Source: Thaumasiovibrio sp043421945 (GTDB lineage Bacteria; Pseudomonadota; Gammaproteobacteria; Enterobacterales; Vibrionaceae). Taken from it: a stretch of DNA of 12,948 nucleotides. The stretch is taken from positions 1-12,948 of the forward strand of contig JBHOGO010000106.1 of assembly GCA_043421945.1 (NCBI GenBank), written 5' to 3'. Numbering within the stretch: the stretch's first letter is position 1; each line of letters begins with the position of its first letter. Shown in pieces: positions 6,182 to 12,870 of this stretch. Both the position numbers and the translations under genes were made by a program. The notes below the pieces were generated by a model. It saw only the letters and a list, made by a program, of their open reading frames with translations, did not search any database and was not told the origin of the DNA.

Positions 6182-8050
6182 ATGTCCCTCTTAAAGTATT
6201 TCGAAGGCCTCACTGAAGCGCTTCCTAATGATGAGCCAGAACAACCACCAAAAGGCTTGTGGGCTTTTTGTCGCCACTATACAAAGGGATATGAGATTCC
6301 GTTGCTAACGATGACCGTTCTAACAACGCTCATCGCAATCAGTGAAGTCATTTTATTCGGTTTTATGGGAACGCTTGTTGACTGGCTCATTCAACATACA
6401 CCTGAAACCTTCATTGCTGAGGAAAAGCACACACTCATCAAGATGGGGTTACTCGTTCTTGTTGGTATTCCCTCTTTGGTGCTTTTGCATTCACTTGTCG
6501 TTCATCAAATTTTGTTAGGCAACTACCCAATGAAGATACGCTGGCTAGCACACCGCTATTTGCTGCGTCAAAGTATCTCTTTCTATCAAGACGACTTTGC
6601 GGGAAGAATCGCAACAAAAGTCATGCAAACATCGCTCGCCATCCGTGAAACAGTGATGAAGCTTCTTGATGTCATGGTCTACGTTAGCGTCTATTTCACA
6701 TCAATGATGATCATGATTGCTCAAGCAGACACGCGTTTAATGTTGCCAATGCTGTGCTGGTTGATTGTCTATATTGCGATTCAATTTTACTTTGTGCCTA
6801 AATTAAAACAGGTCTCTACCGAGCAAGCGGATGCCCGTTCTACAATGACTGGACGTATTGTGGATAGCTATACCAATATTTCAACCGTCAAGCTCTTCTC
6901 TCACACTGATATGGAAGAGGAATATGCTAAAGAAGGCATGGCAAAATTCCTAGATACCGTTTATCGCCAAATGCGTCTTGTCACAGGGATAAACCTCAGT
7001 GTAGAGATGATTAACTATCTATTAGTTTTCGTCATTGGTGCTGTCTCTATCGGGTTGTGGGTCGGAAACGCCATTAGCGTTGGTGCTATCGCGATTGCTA
7101 TCGCCCTTGCCCTTCGCCTTAACGGCATGTCGCACTGGATTATGTGGGAAATAAGTACGCTTTTTGAAAATCTAGGTACGGTGACAGATGGCATGTCTAC
7201 CTTGAGTAAACCCACTGATATCCAAGATAAAAAGGATGCTAAGCCTCTAAATGTGACTCAGGGCACTATTACGTTTAACGATGTCAGCTTCCACTACGGA
7301 GAAGCGAAAGGCGTATTGGAAAAACTCAATCTCGATATTAAGCCTGGAGAAAAAGTAGGACTTGTCGGACGCTCAGGCGCAGGTAAATCAACACTCGTTA
7401 ACCTATTAATGCGATTTCATGATGTTGAAGAAGGTTCTATTGAGATCGATGGACAAGACATCAAATCAGTGACTCAAGAGAGTTTACGAGCGCAAATTGG
7501 CATGGTGACGCAAGATACCTCGCTCTTGCACCGCTCTATTAAAGATAACATTCTCTACGGAAAACCCGATGCTTCAGATGAGCAATTGCTCGCTGCAACC
7601 ACACAAGCTCAAGCTCACGAATTCATAGAAACGCTTAGCGACCCTCACGGTAATATTGGCTACGATGCTCAAGTCGGTGAACGTGGTGTCAAACTGTCTG
7701 GTGGTCAACGACAGCGTATCGCCATTTCACGAGTCCTCCTCAAAGATGCACCCATCTTGCTTCTCGATGAAGCTACTTCAGCACTTGATTCTGAAGTCGA
7801 AGCGGCGATTCAAGAAAGCCTATATGAACTCATGGAAGGTAAAACGGTGATTGCCATTGCACACCGCTTATCAACCATTGCAGCAATGGATCGCCTCATT
7901 GTGTTAGATAAAGGCGAAGTCATCGAACAAGGTTCACACAAAGAGCTTATCCAAAATAAAGGGATTTACGCACAACTTTGGGCTCATCAAACGGGTGGTT
8001 TCCTCGGTTTAGAGCCAGAAGAAACCACAGGATCAACGGATGATGAGTGA
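6182..8050 (+). CDS. ABC exporter half-transporter (fused membrane and ATPase domains)
   Basis: 622 residues with the standard exporter layout. Residues about 38-345 are a six-helix transmembrane domain (type IV, MsbA-like), and about 360-600 are the nucleotide-binding domain. Visible motifs are Walker A G-R-S-G-A-G-K-S-T (396-404), the signature L-S-G-G-Q (505-509), Walker B I-L-L-L-D-E (Asp529, catalytic Glu530), and the switch His561. All catalytic residues are intact, so a homodimer should be active. The substrate cannot be read from sequence: lipids, peptides and drugs are all possible. The N-terminal 37 residues are a soluble, acidic and proline-containing extension. The C-terminal tail is acidic (E-P-E-E-T-T-G-S-T-D-D-E). 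The YbjQ-family gene starts 63 bases after the stop and may be co-transcribed. Confidence 0.92.
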   Translation: MSLLKYFEGLTEALPNDEPEQPPKGLWAFCRHYTKGYEIPLLTMTVLTTLIAISEVILFGFMGTLVDWLIQHTPETFIAEEKHTLIKMGLLVLVGIPSLVLLHSLVVHQILLGNYPMKIRWLAHRYLLRQSISFYQDDFAGRIATKVMQTSLAIRETVMKLLDVMVYVSVYFTSMMIMIAQADTRLMLPMLCWLIVYIAIQFYFVPKLKQVSTEQADARSTMTGRIVDSYTNISTVKLFSHTDMEEEYAKEGMAKFLDTVYRQMRLVTGINLSVEMINYLLVFVIGAVSIGLWVGNAISVGAIAIAIALALRLNGMSHWIMWEISTLFENLGTVTDGMSTLSKPTDIQDKKDAKPLNVTQGTITFNDVSFHYGEAKGVLEKLNLDIKPGEKVGLVGRSGAGKSTLVNLLMRFHDVEEGSIEIDGQDIKSVTQESLRAQIGMVTQDTSLLHRSIKDNILYGKPDASDEQLLAATTQAQAHEFIETLSDPHGNIGYDAQVGERGVKLSGGQRQRIAISRVLLKDAPILLLDEATSALDSEVEAAIQESLYELMEGKTVIAIAHRLSTIAAMDRLIVLDKGEVIEQGSHKELIQNKGIYAQLWAHQTGGFLGLEPEETTGSTDDE

Positions 8051-8113
8051 TGAACATATTAGAACTTAGTACCTCTGTCTCAAAGCGATGCCATCATTAA
8101 GTAAGGATTTCAA

Positions 8114-8434
8114 ATGAAATATACAACAACCCCAGATTACCCAGGGGAAACAATCGGCAACGTTCTCGGTGTCGTGACAGGCAACGTAGTGCAATCAAAG
8201 CACGTGGGTCGTGACATCATGGCGAACCTGAAAAGCATTATCGGGGGGGAAATTAAAGGCTATACCGAGATGATCAGCGAAGCTCGCCTTATCGCGCTTA
8301 ATCGTATGCTGAATGAGGCCGAGCAAATTGGTGCAGATGCGGTCATCAACGTCAAATTTAGTACTAGCATGATCCAAGTAGGTACATCTGAAATGCTCGC
8401 TTATGGCACTGCGGTTAAATTAGAGCAATCATAA
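8114..8434 (+). CDS. YbjQ family protein (UPF0145, heavy-metal-binding-like fold)
   Basis: 106 residues, the usual length of the YbjQ/UPF0145 family, and colinear from end to end: T-T-T-P near the N-terminus, G-V-V-T-G (19-23), the I-I-G-G-E segment, a long helix with E-A-R-L-I-A-L, and the G-A-D-A-V-I-N-V strand, ending in G-T-A-V-K. Relatives form pentamers; the fold has been called heavy-metal-binding, but metal function is not established. No signal peptide or membrane helix is present, so it should be cytoplasmic. AAGGA (8103-8107) precedes the ATG by 6 bases. It follows the ABC exporter with a 63-base gap and no terminator between, so a two-gene transcript is plausible. A run of seven G at 8243-8249 lies inside the I-G-G-E codons; the frame is intact. 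Confidence 0.9.
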   Translation: MKYTTTPDYPGETIGNVLGVVTGNVVQSKHVGRDIMANLKSIIGGEIKGYTEMISEARLIALNRMLNEAEQIGADAVINVKFSTSMIQVGTSEMLAYGTAVKLEQS

Positions 8435-8463
8435 CCCAACAACCGAGCAAAGAATAAACAATC

Positions 8464-8501
8464 ACACTTAATAGGCCTAGCTATCTAAGCTTATTAAGTG
8501 T
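8464..8501. repeat. Long hairpin after the YbjQ-family gene
   Basis: Two 17-base arms (8464-8480 and 8485-8501) flank the loop CTAT. The outer ten base pairs are perfect, and the inner seven contain one G-T wobble and one mismatch. It starts 30 bases after the stop codon. Neither side has a T tract, so it is not a classical terminator. It could be a 3'-end stabiliser, a terminator of reduced efficiency, or the remnant of a small inverted-repeat element. Confidence 0.6.
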
Positions 8502-8618
8502 AATAACACCAACAAAACACTCAATTTTCAACCAATCAGTCATCTAATATTGATAAGATCGCAAAATAGATAGAATTCATTCCCTGTGGAAATAATTCTG
8601 TCATAAAACGCATGTAAC

Positions 8619-8647
8619 TTGACGAACGTCACACTTTTGGGTTTACT
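8619..8647 (+). promoter_or_regulatory. Candidate sigma-70 promoter for the small charged protein
   Basis: TTGACG (8619-8624, five of six) and TTTACT (8642-8647, four of six) are separated by an ideal 17 bases, placing transcription start near 8654, about 30 bases before the ATG at 8684. The -35 element overlaps a small palindrome, TGACG-AA-CGTCA (8620-8631), that could be an operator; no regulator is suggested. Confidence 0.5.
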
Positions 8648-8683
8648 TACCCCTAACTTTTGAACTTCAAACACTAAGTTTCT

Positions 8684-8914
8684 ATGCAAAATAAATCTCA
8701 TCTCGCGTTAAAAGCCCGCTTATCCAAATGTAACTCTCTTGAAGACGTCATCACTTTATCTCGTCGTGTTACTAACCCGTTCCTAAACCCTAATCATGAC
8801 GAAAAAACCAATGCGAATGACACTTCAAAAGATGCATTAGCACAGACAGATGAACCGGTTAAGGAAAAGCGCCCACAACCACAACGCTGGGAATCTCACT
8901 GCGTCAATGAGTAG
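8684..8914 (+). CDS. Small charged protein of unknown function upstream of purC
   Basis: 76 residues, not recognised. Residues 1-30 look helical and amphipathic with one Cys (Cys16). The rest is polar, rich in Asn, Asp, Glu, Lys and Pro, and probably disordered, ending in R-W-E-S-H-C-V-N-E. There is no signal peptide or membrane segment. An in-frame TAA lies three codons upstream of the ATG, so the start is fixed at or after 8684. There is no clear Shine-Dalgarno, which lowers confidence. A candidate promoter at 8619-8647 and protein-like codon choice argue for a real gene. It ends 26 bases before the PurR box of purC. Confidence 0.55.
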   Translation: MQNKSHLALKARLSKCNSLEDVITLSRRVTNPFLNPNHDEKTNANDTSKDALAQTDEPVKEKRPQPQRWESHCVNE

Positions 8915-8940
8915 TATCTATACAGTTGGCTAACAAGCGT

Positions 8941-8956
8941 GCGCAAACGTTTGCTT
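8941..8956 (+). promoter_or_regulatory. PurR operator upstream of purC
   Basis: GCGCAAACGTTTGCTT matches the gammaproteobacterial PurR box (consensus ACGCAAACGTTTTCGT) closely, with the perfect palindrome GCAAACGTTTGC at 8943-8954. It lies 105 bases before the purC start, which fits purine-dependent repression of purC as in E. coli. An extended -10 element, TG-G-TATCAT, occurs at 8982-8990, so the box would sit just upstream of the promoter core. Confidence 0.85.
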
Positions 8957-8981
8957 TTTTGCTGGCGGTTGAGGTCAATTC

Positions 8982-8990
8982 TGGTATCAT
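8982..8990 (+). promoter_or_regulatory. Candidate extended -10 promoter element of purC
   Basis: TGGTATCAT fits an extended -10 (TG-N-TATNAT), with four or five of six -10 positions matching. A weak -35, TTGCTG, lies 20 bases upstream at 8959-8964. It places the transcription start near 8997 and the PurR box at about -56 to -41. Confidence 0.45.
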
Positions 8991-9060
8991 TCGCTCAGTT
9001 TTAGGGATTAGCTTTCTTATATTCGCTAAACCCATTTGTCATTGAAATAGGAACTTCACC

Positions 9061-10164
9061 ATGAGTCTTGCCGATTCCGTTCTCGCTGTTAACGATGATC
9101 TGCCTATCCGTACTGATAAGGCTGTTCATAGTGGTAAAGTCCGTTCAGTTTACTGGTTAACTGAAGCGGATAGCCGTCGACTCATCAAAGAAAAGAACTA
9201 TGACGTTCCTTCAGACGCACCACTCGCTATTATGGTCATCAGCGATAGAATTTCTGCCTTTGATTGCATTTGGCGTGGTGAAGGCGGCTTAAAAGGTGTT
9301 CCTGGTAAAGGGGCTGCATTAAATGCCATTTCTAACCATTGGTTTAAGCTTTTCAAAGAACAAGGCCTAGCAGACAGCCATATTCTTGATATTCCGCATC
9401 CTTTTGTTTGGATCGTACAGAAAGCCAAGCCCGTTAAAATTGAAGCTATCTGTCGACAGTACATTACTGGCTCAATGTGGCGAGCTTACGAAAAAGGCGA
9501 ACGTGAATTCTGTGGTATTCAGTTACCAGAAGGTCTTAAGAAAGATCAAAAACTACCAGAGATATTGATAACGCCATCGACCAAAGGCATTTTAACGGGG
9601 ATCCCGGGCGTGCCAGAGCAAGACGATGTCAATATCACTCGCCAAAACATTGAAGACAGCTACGCGGCGTTTAACTTCGCCTCTTCAAGCGACATCGATC
9701 TTTATGAAAAACTATTAAAAGAAGGCTTCGGTGTTATTAGTAACGCCTTAGAAAATATCGATCAGATGTTTGTCGATACCAAATTCGAATTTGGTTATGT
9801 TAATGATGCCGCAGGCAATGAAAAACTGATCTATATGGATGAAGTTGGTACGCCCGACTCTTCACGTATTTGGGATACTGAGCAGTATTTGCAGGGTAGC
9901 ATCATCGAAAACTCAAAAGAAGGTTTTCGTCAGCTTTTGCTCAACCACTTCCCAGATCCTGACATTCTATTAAACAAAGATCGCATGCCTGAACGTGAAG
10001 CACTTGCACTTGAAAATGAGTTACCTCAAGAAGTGTTAATGGCTGTTTCTAAGACTTATGTCGGCATTGCCGAGAAAGTGATCGGCCAACCTATTCATTT
10101 AAGCGAAAATCCAAAACAAGAAATCATTGATATTCTTCGTGATGAATACGGTTTAGTTGACTAG
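9061..10164 (+). CDS. purC: Phosphoribosylaminoimidazole-succinocarboxamide synthase (SAICAR synthetase)
   Basis: Catalyses the ATP-dependent joining of CAIR and aspartate to give SAICAR in de novo purine synthesis, in the cytoplasm. 367 residues, clearly longer than the 237-residue E. coli enzyme; this is the long form seen in vibrios and relatives. Family motifs include H-S-G-K-V-R-S-V-Y near the N-terminus (ATP-binding region), the S-D-R-I-S-A-F-D segment, R-Q-Y-I-T-G-S-M-W, F-V-D-T-K-F-E-F-G (residues 237-245, the classic signature), and D-E-V-G-T-P-D-S-S-R (260-269). All key regions look intact. AGGAA (9049-9053) precedes the ATG by 7 bases. The gene has a PurR box upstream and its own strong terminator, so it is transcribed alone. 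Confidence 0.97.
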   Translation: MSLADSVLAVNDDLPIRTDKAVHSGKVRSVYWLTEADSRRLIKEKNYDVPSDAPLAIMVISDRISAFDCIWRGEGGLKGVPGKGAALNAISNHWFKLFKEQGLADSHILDIPHPFVWIVQKAKPVKIEAICRQYITGSMWRAYEKGEREFCGIQLPEGLKKDQKLPEILITPSTKGILTGIPGVPEQDDVNITRQNIEDSYAAFNFASSSDIDLYEKLLKEGFGVISNALENIDQMFVDTKFEFGYVNDAAGNEKLIYMDEVGTPDSSRIWDTEQYLQGSIIENSKEGFRQLLLNHFPDPDILLNKDRMPEREALALENELPQEVLMAVSKTYVGIAEKVIGQPIHLSENPKQEIIDILRDEYGLVD

Positions 10165-10204
10165 TTCAGCACCTAAAGAGTAACTCTGCTCTCCTATTCA
10201 TCAC

Positions 10205-10232
10205 AAACGGCACCTCAAGAGGTGCCGTTTTT
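10205..10232 (+). terminator. Strong Rho-independent terminator of purC
   Basis: The 12-base arms at 10205-10216 and 10219-10230 pair perfectly around a two-base AA at the loop; the GC-rich core is CGGCACCTC/GAGGTGCCG. Five T follow the core (10228-10232). It starts 40 bases after the purC stop. The symmetry also gives an A-rich left flank, so it could act on the minus strand too. Confidence 0.92.
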
Positions 10233-10334
10233 GTATCTGTACCAACCACGACCGCCAACAAAGTCGATATTTGTGGCGATTAAATCATCAATACACGCTA
10301 TACTTTTAGCTATCAAGTATAGGTAGGCGTAATT

Positions 10335-10655
10335 ATGAACGGTATCTCTCCGCTACAAGGTGGTTACAGCATTCTGCAAAATGCTGATCAAATGGTGAAG
10401 AAAAGCGCCAGGGATATTAATGAGCAAGGGTTTCAAAACCGCCGTCAAGAAGAGACTAACAGCTCAAACCCCACGCTTGGCCAAAACAATTTACAACCGA
10501 CGAACCCGACTAACACAGAAAACAACGCGAATAGCCGAAATGTTGTGAACCCTTTGATTGACCTCCAGCAAGCTGAGCTTTACGGAAAAGCAGGCACCAA
10601 AGTGATCGAAGCCGAACAACGTACTCGCGGTGGAATTCTCAATGTAAAAGTATGA
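10335..10655 (+). CDS. Miniature flagellar rod/hook-like protein, function unknown
   Basis: 106 residues. The N-terminal part (4-33, ending S-A-R-D-I-N-E-Q-G-F) resembles the N-terminal D0 helix and A-N-N-I-A-N-x-x-T-x-G-F motif of rod and hook proteins. The C-terminal part (69-106: N-V-V-N-P-L-I-D-L-Q-Q-A-E-L-Y...T-K-V-I-E-A...G-G-I-L-N-V-K-V) closely follows their C-terminal D0 helix. Between them is only a disordered linker rich in Asn, Thr, Gln and Pro (38-68), with no D1 or other globular domain. The resemblance is judged by eye. No other flagellar gene is in the window. It has no signal peptide, as expected for type III export, but that is inference. The ATG has a modest GTAGG site upstream, and a TATACT at 10299-10304 could be its -10. 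Confidence 0.75.
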   Translation: MNGISPLQGGYSILQNADQMVKKSARDINEQGFQNRRQEETNSSNPTLGQNNLQPTNPTNTENNANSRNVVNPLIDLQQAELYGKAGTKVIEAEQRTRGGILNVKV

Positions 10656-10820
10656 CGACCTAAAAGTAGTCCACCTTTCCAACCTCATCATCGCTCATCG
10701 TATGCAGACTTACTTGCTCTCGTTATACTCTTATACCCATTTACTCATTTACCACACTAACCCCTTAACCTTAGATAGACTACGACACCTCCCTCCTTAA
10801 GCTTTAATCCATGCGAAATT

Positions 10821-10834
10821 CAAACGATTGTTTG
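10821..10834 (+). promoter_or_regulatory. PsrA-like operator upstream of the acyl-CoA synthetase
   Basis: CAAAC-GATT-GTTTG is a perfect inverted repeat that fits the published PsrA motif (G/C)AAAC-N2-4-GTTT(G/C). PsrA is a TetR-type fatty-acid-responsive repressor of beta-oxidation genes in several gammaproteobacteria. The site is 139 bases upstream of the synthetase ATG and about 70 bases upstream of the candidate -35. The match to the half-sites is seen directly; the regulator identity is inference. Confidence 0.5.
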
Positions 10835-10905
10835 GTTTAAATACTCTATTTTTGTGATCGGGTTTTATTTTCATACAGTTACTTTTCTTTATTTGCTCTT
10901 CTTCC

Positions 10906-10933
10906 TTGACCCACACCAGATAAATACAATAAT
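10906..10933 (+). promoter_or_regulatory. Candidate sigma-70 promoter of the acyl-CoA synthetase
   Basis: TTGACC (five of six) and AATAAT (five of six) are separated by 16 bases, predicting transcription start near 10940 and a leader of about 33 bases before the ATG at 10973. The leader contains the GGGGA ribosome binding site. Confidence 0.55.
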
Positions 10934-10972
10934 TTAACAAAGCAGTAACAAGAATTTAAATGGGGATATTTG

Positions 10973-12634
10973 ATGAGCCAGTCTTTAGTATGTGACAAGT
11001 TCTTACAGTGGGCCGAGGAACGCAAAGATGACGTTTTTCTCAGGCAAATTATTGATCGTAAATTTAAAGACTTTACCTACGGTGAGGTTTTAGATCAGGC
11101 ACTGAGGTTAGTTAGCGCGTTACGCGCAATGGACATACACCCTGGCGACCGCGTAGCCCTCGTGTCAAAAAACTGTGCCGAATGGTATATCTGTGACCTT
11201 GCATTGATGCTTGGCAGTTACATCAGTGTTCCTATTTTCCCTACTGCGGGCGCTGATACGATTGCACATTGTATAACACACAGTGAAAGTAAAATTGTCA
11301 TCGTTGGTAAGCTCGATAGCACCGATGCCATTGAGGCTTGCTTAACACATTCACTTGAAGCACCACTGCCAACTATTTCCCTTCCCTACCCCGGTACCAT
11401 TGAAGCTGATTTTGAATGGGAAAAAGTCATTGCTCATTACGAACCCTCAGAAGAAAGACCAAATCATCGTCCAGACGATCTTATGTCTATCGTCTATACC
11501 TCAGGTACATCAGGATTGCCCAAAGGCGCAATGCTAACTCATGGGGATTATGCGTGGTCATCACAACAACTGATTGACCATATTAAAATGCAGCCAGGCG
11601 AGCGGTTATTTTCTTACTTACCTTTGGCTCATATTACTGAACGCGTCTACATTCAAGGCTCTTCGATGCTTGCCGGTATTACTACCGCATTTCCTGAGTC
11701 GTTGGACACTTTCATTGATGATGTGAAAATGCATCGACCTACACTATTCATTTCCGTTCCTCGACTATGGACACTATTTCAACAGCGTATCCAAGACAAA
11801 CTCCCACAGAAAAGACTCAATATCTTGCTTAAGATACCGTTCGTATCGGGCTTAATTAAAAAGAAACTGGCGGAAGGACTTGGACTTGATCAAGCAAGAG
11901 TCTTAGGTTGTGGCTCTGCTCCTGTTTCGCCTGCCCTATTACGCTGGTACGAAAGTGTTGGGTTAAATATTACCGAAGCGTGGGGAATGACTGAATCATT
12001 TGCCTATAGCACACTCAACCACCCTTTCAGAAGTGACAAAATCGGCACCGTGGGCAACTGTGGCCCAGGCGTTGAGATCAAGATCGCTGCTGATGAAGAG
12101 ATCCTTGTAAAGAGCCGAGGTTTATTCACAGGGTATTACAAGAACGAAGAAGCGACTAACGAAACGATTATTGATGGTTGGCTACATACTGGCGACATCG
12201 GTGATTTAGACAAAGATGGCTACTTAACCATTAAAGGCCGTAAAAAAGACACATTCAAAACCGCCAAAGGTAAATTTGTCGCCCCCGTTCCGATTGAGAA
12301 ACGCCTCTTTGAACTGAGTAATATCGAGCTTATCTGTGTGATTGGTTCGGGCCTACCAGCGCCTATTATCTTGGCTATTCCTCATCAGTTCCCTAACTTT
12401 GATCCAGCGAGATATGAAAGAAAAGCGTTGCGTGTGTTGGAACAAATCAATAGTGAACTTGAATCACATGCTCAGATAAAAGGTATCTTAATGATTGAAG
12501 AGCCTTGGAGCATCGAGAACGGGATACTCACGCCAACATTAAAAATTAAACGCCATGAGTTGGAAAAGAAATATCATGAACTCGGTGCAAATTGGCCTAA
12601 AGAAAAAAGTGTTATTTGGGAGAAAGACCTGTAA
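10973..12634 (+). CDS. AMP-binding long-chain acyl-CoA synthetase family protein
   Basis: Expected to activate a fatty acid with ATP and CoA to acyl-CoA in the cytoplasm or at the membrane. With the ATG at 10973 it has 553 residues. Motifs seen: the phosphate loop Y-T-S-G-T-S-G-L-P-K-G (175-185), W-G-M-T-E-S (337-342), the hinge-region H-T-G-D (405-408), the G-R-K-K-D motif (422-426), and the C-terminal L-T-P-T-L-K-I-K-R with the probable catalytic Lys524. The pattern is that of the long-chain (FadD15/FAA-like) branch rather than classical FadD, and it is somewhat shorter than most of that branch (about 600). Substrate chain length is not determined. A TTG three bases upstream is an alternative start, but GGGGA (10962-10966) is best spaced for the ATG. 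Confidence 0.9.
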   Translation: MSQSLVCDKFLQWAEERKDDVFLRQIIDRKFKDFTYGEVLDQALRLVSALRAMDIHPGDRVALVSKNCAEWYICDLALMLGSYISVPIFPTAGADTIAHCITHSESKIVIVGKLDSTDAIEACLTHSLEAPLPTISLPYPGTIEADFEWEKVIAHYEPSEERPNHRPDDLMSIVYTSGTSGLPKGAMLTHGDYAWSSQQLIDHIKMQPGERLFSYLPLAHITERVYIQGSSMLAGITTAFPESLDTFIDDVKMHRPTLFISVPRLWTLFQQRIQDKLPQKRLNILLKIPFVSGLIKKKLAEGLGLDQARVLGCGSAPVSPALLRWYESVGLNITEAWGMTESFAYSTLNHPFRSDKIGTVGNCGPGVEIKIAADEEILVKSRGLFTGYYKNEEATNETIIDGWLHTGDIGDLDKDGYLTIKGRKKDTFKTAKGKFVAPVPIEKRLFELSNIELICVIGSGLPAPIILAIPHQFPNFDPARYERKALRVLEQINSELESHAQIKGILMIEEPWSIENGILTPTLKIKRHELEKKYHELGANWPKEKSVIWEKDL

Positions 12635-12780
12635 CCGTACCATCAATCTTTAACTCAAAGGGTACTACCTTCCCACGAGCCTAAAGAATGTGAGATAAGC
12701 ACGGGTATACAGTAAAAATATGTCCATTTTCGCGTGAGAGTGACATCCCTTTGATGACAATGCTTCTTGTCGGTAGATAG

Positions 12781-12814
12781 AGCGTACATACTATATAAGT
12801 GTGTACGCTTTTTT
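12781..12814 (+). terminator. Rho-independent terminator
   Basis: AGCGTACATA (12781-12790) pairs with TGTGTACGCT (12800-12809), with one G-T wobble, around a nine-base loop; six T follow from 12809. It is a clear terminator structure, but it lies 146 bases after the acyl-CoA synthetase stop, so it either ends that transcript with a long 3' end or ends an undetected small RNA from the space between. Confidence 0.75.
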
Positions 12815-12815
12815 A

Positions 12816-12861
12816 TCCCTGAAGGTTTTGCAGGGCGATGAACTCACTGCATGCCCCCTGC
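12816..12861. other. Two mutually exclusive hairpins
   Basis: CAGGG at 12831-12835 can pair with the CCCTG at about 12816-12821 upstream, or, as part of the arm 12830-12840, with CATGCCCCCTGC at 12850-12861 downstream. The two folds cannot form together. This is seen directly; any regulatory meaning is unknown, and the arms are imperfect. Confidence 0.4.
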
Positions 12862-12870
12862 CCAAACAAG

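Larger units (their letters stand above)
10656..10972. other. Regulatory stretch upstream of the acyl-CoA synthetase
   Basis: This 317-base gap holds no credible gene. It contains the PsrA-like palindrome (10821-10834) and a candidate promoter (10906-10933). The first 150 bases are AT-rich with several TTA-C-rich short repeats (around 10730-10760) and show no structure I can name. There is no T-tract terminator after the flagellar-like gene. Confidence 0.5.

Noticed and set aside
8243..8249. Run of seven G inside the YbjQ-family gene as a phase-variation tract
   Set aside because: It encodes the conserved I-G-G-E segment in an intact frame and is too short to argue for phase variation.
9198..9464. 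88-codon minus-strand frame
   Set aside because: Antisense shadow inside purC, with no start signal.
10906..10920. Possible FadR half-site overlapping the synthetase promoter
   Set aside because: Only one half (CTGGT on the minus strand) resembles FadR; the second half does not match, so it is not called.
10970..10972. TTG as the start of the acyl-CoA synthetase
   Set aside because: The ATG immediately after it has better spacing to GGGGA and is the stronger codon.
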